A DNA stretch of 64,000 bases. Source: Nonomuraea solani. Lineage in GTDB: Bacteria > Actinomycetota > Actinomycetes > Streptosporangiales > Streptosporangiaceae. A program made the position numbers and the translations under genes. The stretch is taken from contig NZ_FNVT01000014.1 of the NCBI RefSeq assembly GCF_900108335.1, forward strand, positions 1 through 64,000, given 5' to 3'. Below are positions 17,058 through 25,684 of the stretch, one piece after another. Position 1 is the stretch's first letter; every line of letters starts with the position of its first letter. A model generated the notes under the pieces. That model did no database searches, had not been told where the DNA came from, and saw only the letters and a program-made list of their open reading frames with translations.

Positions 17058-17548
17058 CAGATCACCTCGTCCAACTCGGCCTGCATCTTTGCCGCTTCGA
17101 CGTCGCGCGCGACGGCCTGGGCGAGCAGCATCCGCAGCACGAGCACGATGAGCGCGACCCCCAGGATGGCCACGCCAACCCCGCCCATGATGACGGTGAC
17201 GCCCGGATCGTCCCGCTGGCCCGGCGCATTGAGGGCCGTGACCGCGAACCACACGAGGGCAGCCGCCACGATCGCGCCGATGATGCCGTCCACGTAACGG
17301 AAGGCGGCGTGGGAGAACACGGTTCCGCGTCGCACCATCGTCACCAGCCGCCATACGCAGACCAGGGCGACCTGGGCCGACATCATGCCCAGGATCGTGA
17401 TCACGCGCAGCGGGGTCAGCGGGAGCGACCCGTCCTCCGGGTCGCTCCCGCTGACCAATGCCCACACCATTGATGCCTGTACGAACACGGTGCCGGCGAG
17501 CACCACGACGAGCACGGCGCGCAGCGCACGCACTGTCAGCTTTCCCAT
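17057..17548 (-). CDS. DUF2975 membrane protein
   Basis: 163 residues with four membrane helices: about 8-30, 47-68, 86-108 and 122-145. Segments WRLVTMVRRGTVFSHAAFRYVD and the C-terminal helix ending in charged residues fit the DUF2975 family. Function unknown; the constant link with a small XRE regulator suggests a membrane-coupled sensor or modulator. Start ATG 17548. Confidence 0.85.
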   Translation of the reverse strand: MGKLTVRALRAVLVVVLAGTVFVQASMVWALVSGSDPEDGSLPLTPLRVITILGMMSAQVALVCVWRLVTMVRRGTVFSHAAFRYVDGIIGAIVAAALVWFAVTALNAPGQRDDPGVTVIMGGVGVAILGVALIVLVLRMLLAQAVARDVEAAKMQAELDEVI

Positions 17549-17560
17549 GGCCCCATCCTT

Positions 17561-17598
17561 CCATCGATTTGCGATGGTAATCTATCGATCTTCGATAG
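17561..17598. promoter_or_regulatory. twin palindromic operators before DUF2975-XRE operon
   Basis: CCATCG-N5-CGATGG (17561-17577) and CTATCGA-TCT-TCGATAG (17582-17598), both with perfect arms and a shared ATCG core. Their centres are 21 bp apart, two helical turns. Directly upstream of the ATG at 17548. Confidence 0.75.
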
Positions 17599-17799
17599 GT
17601 GAAGCAAGGGCTGGGATGGAGGGTGGGTGCCGGTTTCGCGCCGTGGCCGGACGCCGCCGCCCCCTCCCATGGCATTGCGAACCGTCTTGATCTTGTCGAA
17701 GCCGGCCTTACCTGAGCACGAATCGGACGCCACCCGACCACGCCGAAATCCTGCCGCGTGCGTGTGGCGGCCCGTCAGGGTTACCTCGCCGGCCGCGGT

Positions 17800-18328
17800 C
17801 TCGATGCGTGCTTCCGCTCATTGCAGGCCAACGACGCGATATGGAAATACGTTGTCTCGAACTGGCTCATGGGCCGGTCGCCCCCGGCCTTTCGGCTCCT
17901 GGCCTTTTACTGCGCGAGCTTTGGATGCGCAATAGCTTCGCCAGAGGTGCCGCCGAAATCGCTGGGCGGTCATTGCGGCTTGACCGAGTGAAGCAGGATC
18001 TCTTCATCGTCGCCGGCCGCGACGATCACTTGGTTCCCTGGGAGTCGTCCTATCGTGCTACCGCCCTCTTCCCCGGCGATTCGCGGTTCTTCCTCGCCGC
18101 TGGAGGACGCATAGGAAGCGTCCTGGCCTCCCCGGGATAATGGACCGGCGACCGTCATCCGACCCCGATGCCTGGCTCGCGGAAGCCGGCGAGCACCGCG
18201 AAACGTGGTGGCTCCCCTGGGCGCGATGGCTTGCCGAGCGGGCCGGCTCTCAGCGCACCCTGCCTCCGATCGGCAGCGTCCGGTACCCCGTCATCGGGGA
18301 TGCCCCCGGCACATATGTGCACACGTGA
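17800..18328 (+). pseudogene. poly(3-hydroxyalkanoate) synthase, C-terminal remnant in three frames
   Basis: Pieces in three successive frames match the end of PhaC. First DAIWKYVVSNWLMGRSPPAF; second QDLFIVAGRDDHLVPWESSY with the catalytic-triad Asp in GRDDH; third SDPDAWLAEAGEHRETWWLP and GDAPGTYVHT, the usual PhaC end. The segment that should read SGHI with the catalytic histidine is AAGGRIG, so the histidine is lost as well. Dead gene. Confidence 0.75.
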
Positions 18329-18386
18329 GGAGAGCGACTCTGGCCGGTCGCTCTCCGTGGCTCGGACGTGCGGGTCGGCGGTGGAG

Positions 18387-19757
18387 TCAGGCTGCGTGAA
18401 CCGGCTCGAAGCGGGCCTTGAAGTGCCGGAGCAGGGGCGGGCAGTCGGTGATCCGATAGCCGGGGACGCGATCGGCCTGCCGGGCGATGCGTTCGAGGGT
18501 CCGGCCGACGTGGTCCAGATGGCTCATGGTGTAGACCCGGCGGGGAAGCGCGAGCCGTACCAGCTCATAAGGGGCGGGTTTGACGACGTTGCCCTGTTCA
18601 TCGAGTTCGCCGAGGTAGAGCGAGCCGAGTTCGGCCGAGCGGATGCCGCCTTCGAGATACAGCGCGCAGGCCAGCGCGTGGCCGGGCAGATGTTCGGCCG
18701 GCAGGTGAGGCAGCAGGCGGCCCGCGTTGAGATAGACCGCGTGCAGCCCGGGCGGCTCCACGACCGCCACATCGGCGGCGCGGGCGACGTCCGCCAGGTG
18801 GGCCGCCGCTTCGGCGCGGGCGCCGAGGTAGGAGGGCTCCGTCACCTCGGTCAGACCGAGGGCGAGCATGTCCAGATCGCGTCCGGCCAGGCCGCCGTAG
18901 GTGGAAAAGCCCTCGGTGGCGATGAGCAGCATCTCGCAGCGGGCCGCCAGATCGGGGTCGCGCAGGCCGAGGAAGCCGCCCATGTGGACGATGCCGTCCT
19001 TCTTCATGCTGGCCACGCAGCCGTCCGCCAGGCGGAACGCCTCCTTGGCGACGTCCCGGGGCTCGCGTCCCACCTGCCCGGGCTCACGCTGGGAGACCAG
19101 CCAGGCGTTCTCGGCGAAGCGGGCCGCGTCCAGCAGGAACGGCACGTCGTACTGATCGCAGAGTTGGCGAGCGGCCGTGAGGTTGGCCATGGACACCGGT
19201 TGCCCGGCGGCCCCGTTGTTGGTGATGGTCATGATGACCGCCGCCACCTTGGCCGCCTCGGGTCCGGCGAGCGTGCGTTCGAGGGCCGCCAGGTCGATGT
19301 TCCCTTTGAACGGGTGGGCCTGGTCGAGGTCGGCGGCCTCGCGGCAGATCAGGTCGCGCGCCTCGCATCCGGCCAGCTCCACGTTGGCCCGGGTGGTGTC
19401 GAAGTGGGTGTTGCTGATCGTGATCTGCCCAGGCTCCAGCAGGGTCGAGAAGAGGACGCGCTCCGCGGCGCGCCCCTGGTGCACGGGCAGGATGTGCGGG
19501 TACGACGTCAGATCCTGGACCGCCGCGTGGAAGCGGTGGAACGAGCGGGCGCCCGCGTACGACTCATCGCCGGTCATCGAGGCGGCGAGCTGGGCGGCGG
19601 AGAGCGCCCCCGTGCCCGAGTCGGTCAGCAGGTCGATCGTGACCTCGTCGGCGTGCAGGTCGAACAGGTTGTAGTGCACGCGGGTCAGCGCGCGTTCCCG
19701 CTCTTCCCGCGAGGGGAAGGGAATCGGTTCTATGACCTTGATCCGGTATGGCTCCAT
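18387..19757 (-). CDS. tnaA: tryptophanase (tryptophan indole-lyase)
   Basis: 456 residues of the beta-eliminating lyase family. The PLP lysine is K253 in ASMKKDGIVHMGG, as in TnaA (AKKDAMVPMGG). Other landmarks are DLLTDSGTGALS (41-53), ITITNNGAAGQPVSM and LLDAARFAENAW. It cleaves tryptophan, or a prenylated tryptophan, to the indole, pyruvate and ammonia. It is cotranscribed with the aromatic prenyltransferase and overlaps its end by 28 bp; ATG 19757 follows GAGG. The same gene pair in Streptomyces makes dimethylallyl-indoles. Tyrosine phenol-lyase is the alternative within the family, but the neighbour favours tryptophanase. Confidence 0.9.
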   Translation of the reverse strand: MEPYRIKVIEPIPFPSREERERALTRVHYNLFDLHADEVTIDLLTDSGTGALSAAQLAASMTGDESYAGARSFHRFHAAVQDLTSYPHILPVHQGRAAERVLFSTLLEPGQITISNTHFDTTRANVELAGCEARDLICREAADLDQAHPFKGNIDLAALERTLAGPEAAKVAAVIMTITNNGAAGQPVSMANLTAARQLCDQYDVPFLLDAARFAENAWLVSQREPGQVGREPRDVAKEAFRLADGCVASMKKDGIVHMGGFLGLRDPDLAARCEMLLIATEGFSTYGGLAGRDLDMLALGLTEVTEPSYLGARAEAAAHLADVARAADVAVVEPPGLHAVYLNAGRLLPHLPAEHLPGHALACALYLEGGIRSAELGSLYLGELDEQGNVVKPAPYELVRLALPRRVYTMSHLDHVGRTLERIARQADRVPGYRITDCPPLLRHFKARFEPVHAA

Positions 19758-20788
19758 GGCATGGCCTCAGGGGTGCGGTCGGCAGAGTACGCCTCGATGG
19801 TGACGTAGGTGGTCAATCTCGGGGTGTCCTCATCCAGCGCCAGCGAGAGATAGCTGAGGAGCCCGGAATCGCTGGTCAGGGGCCTGTCGGCCACCGCGCC
19901 GAGCGCGTGGTCGAACGTTTCGCGGTCCAGGCCCAGCCTTCGCATGACGTCATGTGTTCGCTCGCGGGCGACCGCGTCGTCGGGTACGTAGTCGCGGATC
20001 GGCGCGTGCATGGTGTGGCGGGTGCCCGCCGCCGAGAAGGATCGGCACAGCAGGAGCGGCCGCCTGGCGTACGGGCCGGGCCCGCACACCCGATCACAGA
20101 ATGCGGCGAGCGGCTCCCGCTGTTCGGGCGGGATGATCTCCTGCGCCGGGAGCCGGCGATGCGCGGAATAGATCTTGGTACGCGGATTTTCCCACTGGCC
20201 GACATCGATGGAGAAGTAGAGGAGGTCCTCCTGCGGCTCTGCCGGGCGGATGAGGCTTTCGGCGGCCTGGTGCAGCCCCAGGCGATCGAGGGCCTTCCGC
20301 ACCAGTTCGGGAGCCCGGTGCCGCCCCTGGACCTGCGGGTTGAAGTAGACCTTGAGGTCGGGTGGCCTGGACGGATGCATGACCAGTCCGCACCACAGCG
20401 CGAAACGCCCTTGTGGCAGGGAAGTGGAGAACAGGTCGGTCACCTGTTCGAACGTCTCCAGCGAATAGCCGAGCGTGTGGGCGACGTCCTCGATCGCCTG
20501 GCGGGCGGCCTCGAAATTGGATGGGAGATCTGGCCGGTCGGGAAGCGGCTCGATGAGGGCACGAAGTTGCGGGGAATGATCGCGCCGGAAGGCGAGCGAG
20601 AACTCCACGGGTGTGTGATCGTCGGTCACATCGGACTTCCACGCGGGCGGGCGTGTCAGTGGCCGCCCGGCCACCGGCCCCATCAGCTCACGAAAGAGCC
20701 GGATGTCGTCGGCGCCGTGGTGTCCCGTCAGCTTGCGCAGGCGCCACAGGCGCTCTGCGGCGTAATCTCCGAGCGACATGTCTCGCAT
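19730..20788 (-). CDS. DMATS-type aromatic (indole) prenyltransferase
   Basis: 352 residues, the usual size of bacterial ABBA-fold indole prenyltransferases. Recognisable parts: TPVEFSLAFRR (the glutamate that activates the indole nitrogen is expected here), LWCGLVMHPSRPPDLKVYFNPQV with the diphosphate-binding Lys/Tyr strand, KIYSAHRRLP, and LSYLSLALDEDTPRLTTYVTIEAY. It would attach a dimethylallyl group to tryptophan or indole using DMAPP from the adjacent mevalonate pathway. ATG 20788 has GAGAGGAA eight bases upstream. The promoter gap holds the 17-bp palindrome at 20863. Regiochemistry (5-, 6- or 7-) cannot be read from sequence. Confidence 0.88.
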   Translation of the reverse strand: MRDMSLGDYAAERLWRLRKLTGHHGADDIRLFRELMGPVAGRPLTRPPAWKSDVTDDHTPVEFSLAFRRDHSPQLRALIEPLPDRPDLPSNFEAARQAIEDVAHTLGYSLETFEQVTDLFSTSLPQGRFALWCGLVMHPSRPPDLKVYFNPQVQGRHRAPELVRKALDRLGLHQAAESLIRPAEPQEDLLYFSIDVGQWENPRTKIYSAHRRLPAQEIIPPEQREPLAAFCDRVCGPGPYARRPLLLCRSFSAAGTRHTMHAPIRDYVPDDAVARERTHDVMRRLGLDRETFDHALGAVADRPLTSDSGLLSYLSLALDEDTPRLTTYVTIEAYSADRTPEAMPWSHTGSRS

Positions 20789-21506
20789 GATCAGTTCCTC
20801 TCGGCTGCTTGCCGCCTTGAGATCCCTCACGCTAGGTGGAGCGGGGAGTGGCCGCATGCGTCGTTCCAAGCAGCGGAACAACGGGCGATTCTTGTTGGTA
20901 CGTCCGCAGCCATATTGACTGGATCGTCAACTCCGGCGGGAATGCTCCCAGGTCGCACGGCGTGACGCGATATTCGGCACCCGCAGCCTCCTCGCGTTGT
21001 TCGCCACCGCCCTTCGCGAGCCGGCCGTAAGGCGGCAAGGTTCCACCGTGCGGGACATCCCTTTGCCCAATGTCCGTGCCTGTTCACATCATGGGATACG
21101 AGGTGTCTGGGCACCGCGCCCGCCGCTCAGGCCGGCGGTCGTGGAGAGGCGAGGGAGCGGATACGACGCGCCATTCCGCCGGCCAGATGTGGCACGGCCG
21201 GCGTTGGGACAGGCGCGAAGTCCGGCACCTCGTTCAGGTCGTCACCCACCATGAACAGTGTCGGAGTGCGATGTGAATCTTGATGAGCGCCCTGGTGCGC
21301 TGTCCCACGAGTTTTCCGTCTGGGCCACCAGTGCCCGGCGGGACATCTCGCCTTAAGCAGGCATCACCTGTGATAGCCATCGGTTCACGTCTGATCGCTC
21401 AAGATTTCTTGATTGTCCTGGTCCGGGGTGGCGCGCGGTGCCACGACCGATGCGGACTTACTTTCAGTCTTGCTTCCTATCTGGGGCACGCTCGAAAGGA
21501 ATTCCC
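20789..21506. other. divergent intergenic with cluster operator
   Basis: About 720 bp without a gene. Holds the exact palindrome at 20863-20879 and a near copy at 21041-21057 (GTTCC-N7-GGGAC, one mismatch). Short minus-strand frames here have no family resemblance. Confidence 0.5.
20863..20879. promoter_or_regulatory. 17-bp palindrome GTTCC-N7-GGAAC (site 1)
   Basis: GTTCCAAGCAGCGGAAC. Centre about 83 bp upstream of the prenyltransferase start. One of four exact-arm copies, all in promoter gaps of the isoprenoid cluster. Confidence 0.85.
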
Positions 21507-21917
21507 ATGCTTCGTCGTACGGTGTCAGGCGCGTTCGCACTGACGGTCGCCGGGTTCATCGCGGCAGCGACTTCTCCCGCACACGCCGAATCTCAGGCTG
21601 CGCACGCACGCTCATCGACGCCTTATGGCAGCGCCGCCGCCATCATCAACGCCAACGGCAGCCTGAACAACGGCACGAACGTCCGCAGATCCTGGCGGGC
21701 GGGCACCGGTCGTTACTGCGTCCAACTTGCCTCTTCCGTGGACGCGGCCTACTCGCTCATCCAGCTCACTCCACGCGATGCGCGGCGACTGCCGCACATC
21801 GCCTACCGCAACCCATCGGCGACCTGCTGGCGGCACAGCAACACCATCGCCGTCAACGTCTACGACACCAACACCGGACGCCTGGCCAACGGCGGATTCG
21901 ACCTGCTGGCACTCTGA
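21507..21917 (+). CDS. small secreted protein of unknown function
   Basis: 136 residues. A Sec signal peptide is clear: MLRRTVSGAFALTVAGFIAAA then SPAHAES with an AxA cleavage site near residue 28. The mature part is about 108 residues with two cysteines (RYCVQL, ATCWRH) and Asn-rich turns (INANGSLNNGTNVRR). No domain recognised. ATG 21507 has AAAGGA at the right spacing. It is followed by two strong hairpins. Not part of the isoprenoid cluster as far as I can tell. Confidence 0.75.
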   Translation: MLRRTVSGAFALTVAGFIAAATSPAHAESQAAHARSSTPYGSAAAIINANGSLNNGTNVRRSWRAGTGRYCVQLASSVDAAYSLIQLTPRDARRLPHIAYRNPSATCWRHSNTIAVNVYDTNTGRLANGGFDLLAL

Positions 21918-21920
21918 CCA

Positions 21921-21984
21921 TCAGGCGCGTCGCCTGACAAACGCCGGAGGCCGTACATGACCGACGTCATATACGGCTTCCGGC
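21921..21984 (+). terminator. two consecutive hairpins after secreted-protein gene
   Basis: First TCAGGCG-CGT-CGCCTGA (21921-21937). Then GCCGGAGGCCGTA (21943-21955) against TACGGCTTCCGGC (21972-21984), extended inside by ATGAC/GTCAT to an almost continuous 18-bp stem with a 4-nt loop. No T-run, but in high-G+C actinomycetes such structures end transcripts. Confidence 0.6.
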
Positions 21985-22382
21985 CATGAGATTCCTCGAC
22001 AACGCCGGCGAAGAGACTGATCGCGTCCGACCTCGTGACTCCAGGACGGTTGCGCTCGCGGCTCCCGAAGATCGGACACCTGTCCAAGGTCATAGTGATG
22101 CGGGCCTTCTGGCGTCGTCCTCCAGGGCCACGTCGGCGGGAACTACCACTTCGTTCGCGCTCGGCGACCGGGCGTCGCCGATTTTCCGAGATGCCGGAAC
22201 GGCTGAAATTTCTTTCTCCGAAGATTTTTTGATGAATCGCCTTTCCTGTAACAGCCTTCGGCCGTAGCCTCATCGATGATGGCATCGATGCCGCAGTCGC
22301 CGGGTCTACCTGGAGGGGAACCCTTCATGATCGTCACCGTTGCGCACACATCGACAAGCTGAACACTCGCAGCGAGTCCGCC
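21985..22382. other. intergenic upstream of STAS genes
   Basis: About 400 bp. No gene recognised; an AT-richer patch at 22190-22260 may hold the promoter of the STAS pair. Confidence 0.4.
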
Positions 22383-22751
22383 ATGTCTCCCCTCAGCCTG
22401 AACCACTGTCCGCTGCCCGCCGGCGTGCTGATCACCGTGGCCGGCGAACTCGACGTCACCAACGCCGGCCACCTCGAGTCCTCCATCGGCGGCGCCCGCC
22501 GGCCCGGCCAGCCGGTGGTGCTCGACCTCGGTGAGCTGACCTTCATGGACAGCAGCGGCCTGCACGTACTGTTACGCGTGCACTCCGGCCTCCATCACGA
22601 GGGCGCCACCCTGCATCTGGCCGCGGTGCAGGATCTGCCAGCCCGGATCCTGCAGATCACCGGCGTGTGGGACGTCTTGAACATCCACGCCGACGTGGCG
22701 GAGGCCACCGCCACCCTCCCCTTGTCGGCCGACCGTCGCCGGCTGTCATGA
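22383..22751 (+). CDS. STAS-domain anti-sigma factor antagonist (SpoIIAA/BldG-like), copy 1
   Basis: 122 residues, one STAS domain: GVLITVAGELDVTNAGHLES, then VVLDLGELTFMDSSGLHVLL with the phosphorylatable serine in DSSGL. Such proteins bind and inhibit anti-sigma factors when unphosphorylated. The stop overlaps the next start by 4 nt (ATGA), so the two STAS genes are one operon. No kinase/anti-sigma gene is adjacent, so the partner must be elsewhere. Confidence 0.88.
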   Translation: MSPLSLNHCPLPAGVLITVAGELDVTNAGHLESSIGGARRPGQPVVLDLGELTFMDSSGLHVLLRVHSGLHHEGATLHLAAVQDLPARILQITGVWDVLNIHADVAEATATLPLSADRRRLS

Positions 22752-23116
22752 ACCTGACCAGCCGGCACCTGCCCGGAATGACCCTGATCACGGTGACCGG
22801 CCAGGTGGACGCCTCCACCTCCGGGACTCTGGAGGCGTATCTCGATCAGGTGCGCCGGACGCTGCACGATCACCTGGTCGTGGACGTGAGCCGACTGTCC
22901 TTCCTGGACAGCTCCGGTCTGGCCGTGCTGCTCGCCGCCGCCACCCTCGCCCGTGCCCATGGAGCAGGTCTCCACCTGGCCGGACCGCAGCCCCGGGTGG
23001 CCCGCATCCTGGAGATCACCGGCGCCTGGCAGGCCGTGAACGTGTACGACCACATCGAGCAGGCGATCGCCGCCGTGCAGGCCCTCGGCCGTGCCGAGCC
23101 CACCGAGCCCGCATAG
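22748..23116 (+). CDS. STAS-domain anti-sigma factor antagonist, copy 2
   Basis: 122 residues, similar to its neighbour: MTLITVTGQVDASTSGTLEAY and VVDVSRLSFLDSSGLAVLLAA with the DSSGL serine. Start ATG 22748. The pair ends about 250 bp before the polyprenyl synthase. A partner-switching input into the isoprenoid cluster is possible but nothing in the sequence proves it; no terminator is evident between them. Confidence 0.88.
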   Translation: MNLTSRHLPGMTLITVTGQVDASTSGTLEAYLDQVRRTLHDHLVVDVSRLSFLDSSGLAVLLAAATLARAHGAGLHLAGPQPRVARILEITGAWQAVNVYDHIEQAIAAVQALGRAEPTEPA

Positions 23117-23223
23117 TCGGATCTCGCCCGGGGGATGTCAGCGGCCCTGGCGGTACCACCGCACGTTGGCAGCCGCGTGGTGCGGCAAGCAGGGTCCGGT
23201 GAGCGCACATGCGCACACCAGTT

Positions 23224-23240
23224 GTTCCACACGATGGAAC
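23224..23240. promoter_or_regulatory. 17-bp palindrome GTTCC-N7-GGAAC (site 2)
   Basis: GTTCCACACGATGGAAC, 6-bp perfect arms. It lies about 137 bp upstream of the chosen polyprenyl synthase start and overlaps an in-frame ATG at 23234, which argues against that earlier start. Confidence 0.85.
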
Positions 23241-23368
23241 CGCTTCTCGCCCCGGTCGAAGGGACGCGCGCACCCTGGAACGAGTCCGACATATCTGACG
23301 GCATCGTTGAAGGGACGCGGCGCAATGGCTTCTACCCGAGCCGGCCGCTGGGCCGAGCGGGTCACGTC

Positions 23369-24424
23369 ATGACCGGCGTGGCGACGGACCTGGCGGGAAG
23401 AATGGAAGCGGCATTGGCCGCCTTCATCGACGACCAGAGTCTGCCGCAGGAGGCGGAGGAACTGGGCTCGGTGCTCGGCTCTCTGCGCGAATACGTGCTC
23501 AGAAGCGGCAAACGCGCCCGCCCGGTGTTCTGCTACTGGGGCTGGCGCGGCGCGGGGGAGGAGGACTGCCCGGAGATCGTGTCCGCCGCCGCGTCCCTTG
23601 AGCTCTTCCACGCCTTCGCCCTGATCCACGACGACATCATGGACGGCAGCGAAACGCGGCGCGGTGGCCCGGCGATGCACCGCAGGCTCGCCGACCAGCA
23701 CTCCAGGAACGGCTGGCGCGGCACCTCCGAGGCGTTCGGCACCGCCACCGGCATTCTGCTGGGCGATCTGTGCCTGATGTGGGCCGATGAGCTGCTCAAC
23801 CACAGCGGTCTGGACGCGCGCAGGCTGGCCGCCGCACGCTGGGTCTATGACGTGATGCGCACCGAAGTCGTGGCCGGGCAGTATCTGGATGTGCTGGAGA
23901 CCGCCCGTGGCGACGGCAGCGTGGAGCGGTCGCTGGCCATCGCACGCCTCAAAACCGCCCGGTACACCGTGCAACGCCCGCTGCAACTGGGCGGAGCGCT
24001 GGCAGGAGCCACGCGGGAGACGCTGATCGCGTACTCCAGGTTCGGGATTCCGCTGGGAGAGGCGTTCCAGATGCGCGACGACGTCCTCGGTGTGTACGGC
24101 GACCCGGCCGTCACCGGCAAATCCGCCACCGACGATCTGTGTGAAGGCAAGCCCACCGTCCTCATCGCCCAGGCCGTACGGCATGCCACCCCAGTGCAGC
24201 GAGCCCGTATCCGAGCGTTGTACGGCGACCCGGACCTGCAGGAGCCGGAAGCGGAAGAACTGCGCGAGATCATCACCGCCACCGGCGCACTCGCACGAAC
24301 CGAAGACATGATCAACGAACGCGCCGAACGCGCCTTCGCGGCCCTGCGCAGCGCGCCGATCGAGTCGGAAGCCAGGCAGGCGCTGAAAGAACTCGCCGAG
24401 AAGGCCGTCGCACGGACCCGATAG
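23369..24424 (+). CDS. polyprenyl diphosphate synthase (probably geranylgeranyl or farnesyl diphosphate synthase)
   Basis: 351 residues of the trans-prenyltransferase family. First aspartate motif D88-D-I-M-D92 in IHDDIMDGSETRRGGPAMH; second D237-D-V-L-G in QMRDDVLGVYGD followed by KPTVLIAQAV. Phe sits five residues before the first motif, with no two-residue insertion, as in type I GGPP synthases, so C20 is favoured but C15 is possible. The frame is open back to 23135, but the palindrome at 23224 covers the earlier ATG, so ATG 23369 (MTGVATDLAGRM) is chosen. It feeds the terpene synthases downstream. Confidence 0.88.
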   Translation: MTGVATDLAGRMEAALAAFIDDQSLPQEAEELGSVLGSLREYVLRSGKRARPVFCYWGWRGAGEEDCPEIVSAAASLELFHAFALIHDDIMDGSETRRGGPAMHRRLADQHSRNGWRGTSEAFGTATGILLGDLCLMWADELLNHSGLDARRLAAARWVYDVMRTEVVAGQYLDVLETARGDGSVERSLAIARLKTARYTVQRPLQLGGALAGATRETLIAYSRFGIPLGEAFQMRDDVLGVYGDPAVTGKSATDDLCEGKPTVLIAQAVRHATPVQRARIRALYGDPDLQEPEAEELREIITATGALARTEDMINERAERAFAALRSAPIESEARQALKELAEKAVARTR

Positions 24425-24484
24425 GCCCTCGCGGCCTGCCCTCCGCGATATCCGGAATCGCTGTACCCCTTTTACCGCTCAGCT

Positions 24485-25675
24485 TCACGTCCCGGCCGGC
24501 CGGCCGGTCGGTTGGTAGATCCTCTTGTGGCCGGTAAGGGCGGCCAGGCGGTAGGGGCCGCTGGTTTCGGCCGGGAGCTCGTGGTGGCTTCCGTCGTCGG
24601 GCAGTTCCGGGTCGTGGAGTTCTTCGTAGCGCGCGTAGCCGATGGGTTCGCGAAGGTCGATCGCGTTGGTGTTGGCTGCCGTCCTGACGTGGTTTCGGTA
24701 GCCGGGGACGATCACGCCGCTGAGGATTTCGGCGACGCTGCCTGATCCGTAGCTGATGATGGCGACGGGGCGCTGGTCGAGGTCGTCGCGGTGGTCGAGG
24801 AGGGAGGCGAGGGCGAGGTAGGCCGAGGCGCTGTAGCTGTTTCCGAGGGCCCGGTTATAGACGGCAGCGGCGGCCAGAGCGGTGTCGAGGTCTGCTGCGC
24901 CGGCGGCTGCTCCGGTGCTTTCCAGCAGGTGCCGGTGGGCTTTGTAGGCCATGTTGGTGAACGGCTGGTGGTAGCAGAACGCGGCGAACTCGGACAGGTC
25001 GCGGCCGCCGTGGCGCCGGTAGTCGTTCCAGGCCTCCACGGTGGCCTTCTGGTAGGCGGTGATGGAGGCTCGCCCGTCGACGACGGCCTCGCTGCGGTAG
25101 TTGGGGCGCCAGAAGTCGGAAATGTCGGCGGAGAACACTCCTGAGGGGACTTCCAGGCGCAGGAGTCGCGGGTCGGCGGTGACGAGCATGGCCACGGCCG
25201 CCGCGCCTTGCGTCGCTTCCGCGGCGGTGCCCCGTTCGTACTTGGCGATGTCGCTGGCCAGGACGAGGACCTGCTGGGTGGGATCGCGGGCGACGAGCGC
25301 GGTGGCGAACTGCAGGGCGGCGGTGGCCGAGTAGCAGGCTTGTTTCAGCTCGACGATGCGGCACGCCGATGGCAGGCCGAGCAGGCCGTGCACGTAGAGG
25401 CCGGCGGCTTTGGACTGGTCGACGCCGGTTTCGGTGGCGAACAGGATGGTACGGATGCGATCCGCGCCGTGCCGGTCGATGATCGGCCGGGCCGCCGCGG
25501 CGGCCATGGTGACGATGTCCTCGTCGGCGGCGGGAACACTCATCGCGTCCTGGCCGAGGCCGGTGTGGAATTTGGCGGGATCGGTGCCCAGATGGTGGGC
25601 GAGGGTCGCCAGATCCAGGCGGTAGTGGGTGGTCGCGAGGGACAGGTCGTGGATGCCGATCGCGGGCTCGGTCAT
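24485..25675 (-). CDS. mvaS: hydroxymethylglutaryl-CoA synthase
   Basis: 396 residues. Nucleophile C114 in VELKQACYSATAAL and the general base glutamate at about E82 in FATETGVDQSKA. The C-terminal part has YHQPFTNMAYKAHRHLLE with the catalytic histidine, and GNSYSASAYLALASLLDH. It condenses acetoacetyl-CoA and acetyl-CoA to HMG-CoA, the first committed mevalonate step. Last gene of the six-gene operon, 9 bp after HMG-CoA reductase. Gene order mvaK1-mvaD-mvaK2-idi-HMGR-mvaS is the same as in meroterpenoid-producing Streptomyces. Confidence 0.95.
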   Translation of the reverse strand: MTEPAIGIHDLSLATTHYRLDLATLAHHLGTDPAKFHTGLGQDAMSVPAADEDIVTMAAAAARPIIDRHGADRIRTILFATETGVDQSKAAGLYVHGLLGLPSACRIVELKQACYSATAALQFATALVARDPTQQVLVLASDIAKYERGTAAEATQGAAAVAMLVTADPRLLRLEVPSGVFSADISDFWRPNYRSEAVVDGRASITAYQKATVEAWNDYRRHGGRDLSEFAAFCYHQPFTNMAYKAHRHLLESTGAAAGAADLDTALAAAAVYNRALGNSYSASAYLALASLLDHRDDLDQRPVAIISYGSGSVAEILSGVIVPGYRNHVRTAANTNAIDLREPIGYARYEELHDPELPDDGSHHELPAETSGPYRLAALTGHKRIYQPTGRPAGT

Positions 25676-25684
25676 GGCAGGTCC

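Noticed and set aside
18168..19808. 546-residue plus-strand frame
   Set aside because: Antisense of tryptophanase; no recognisable protein.
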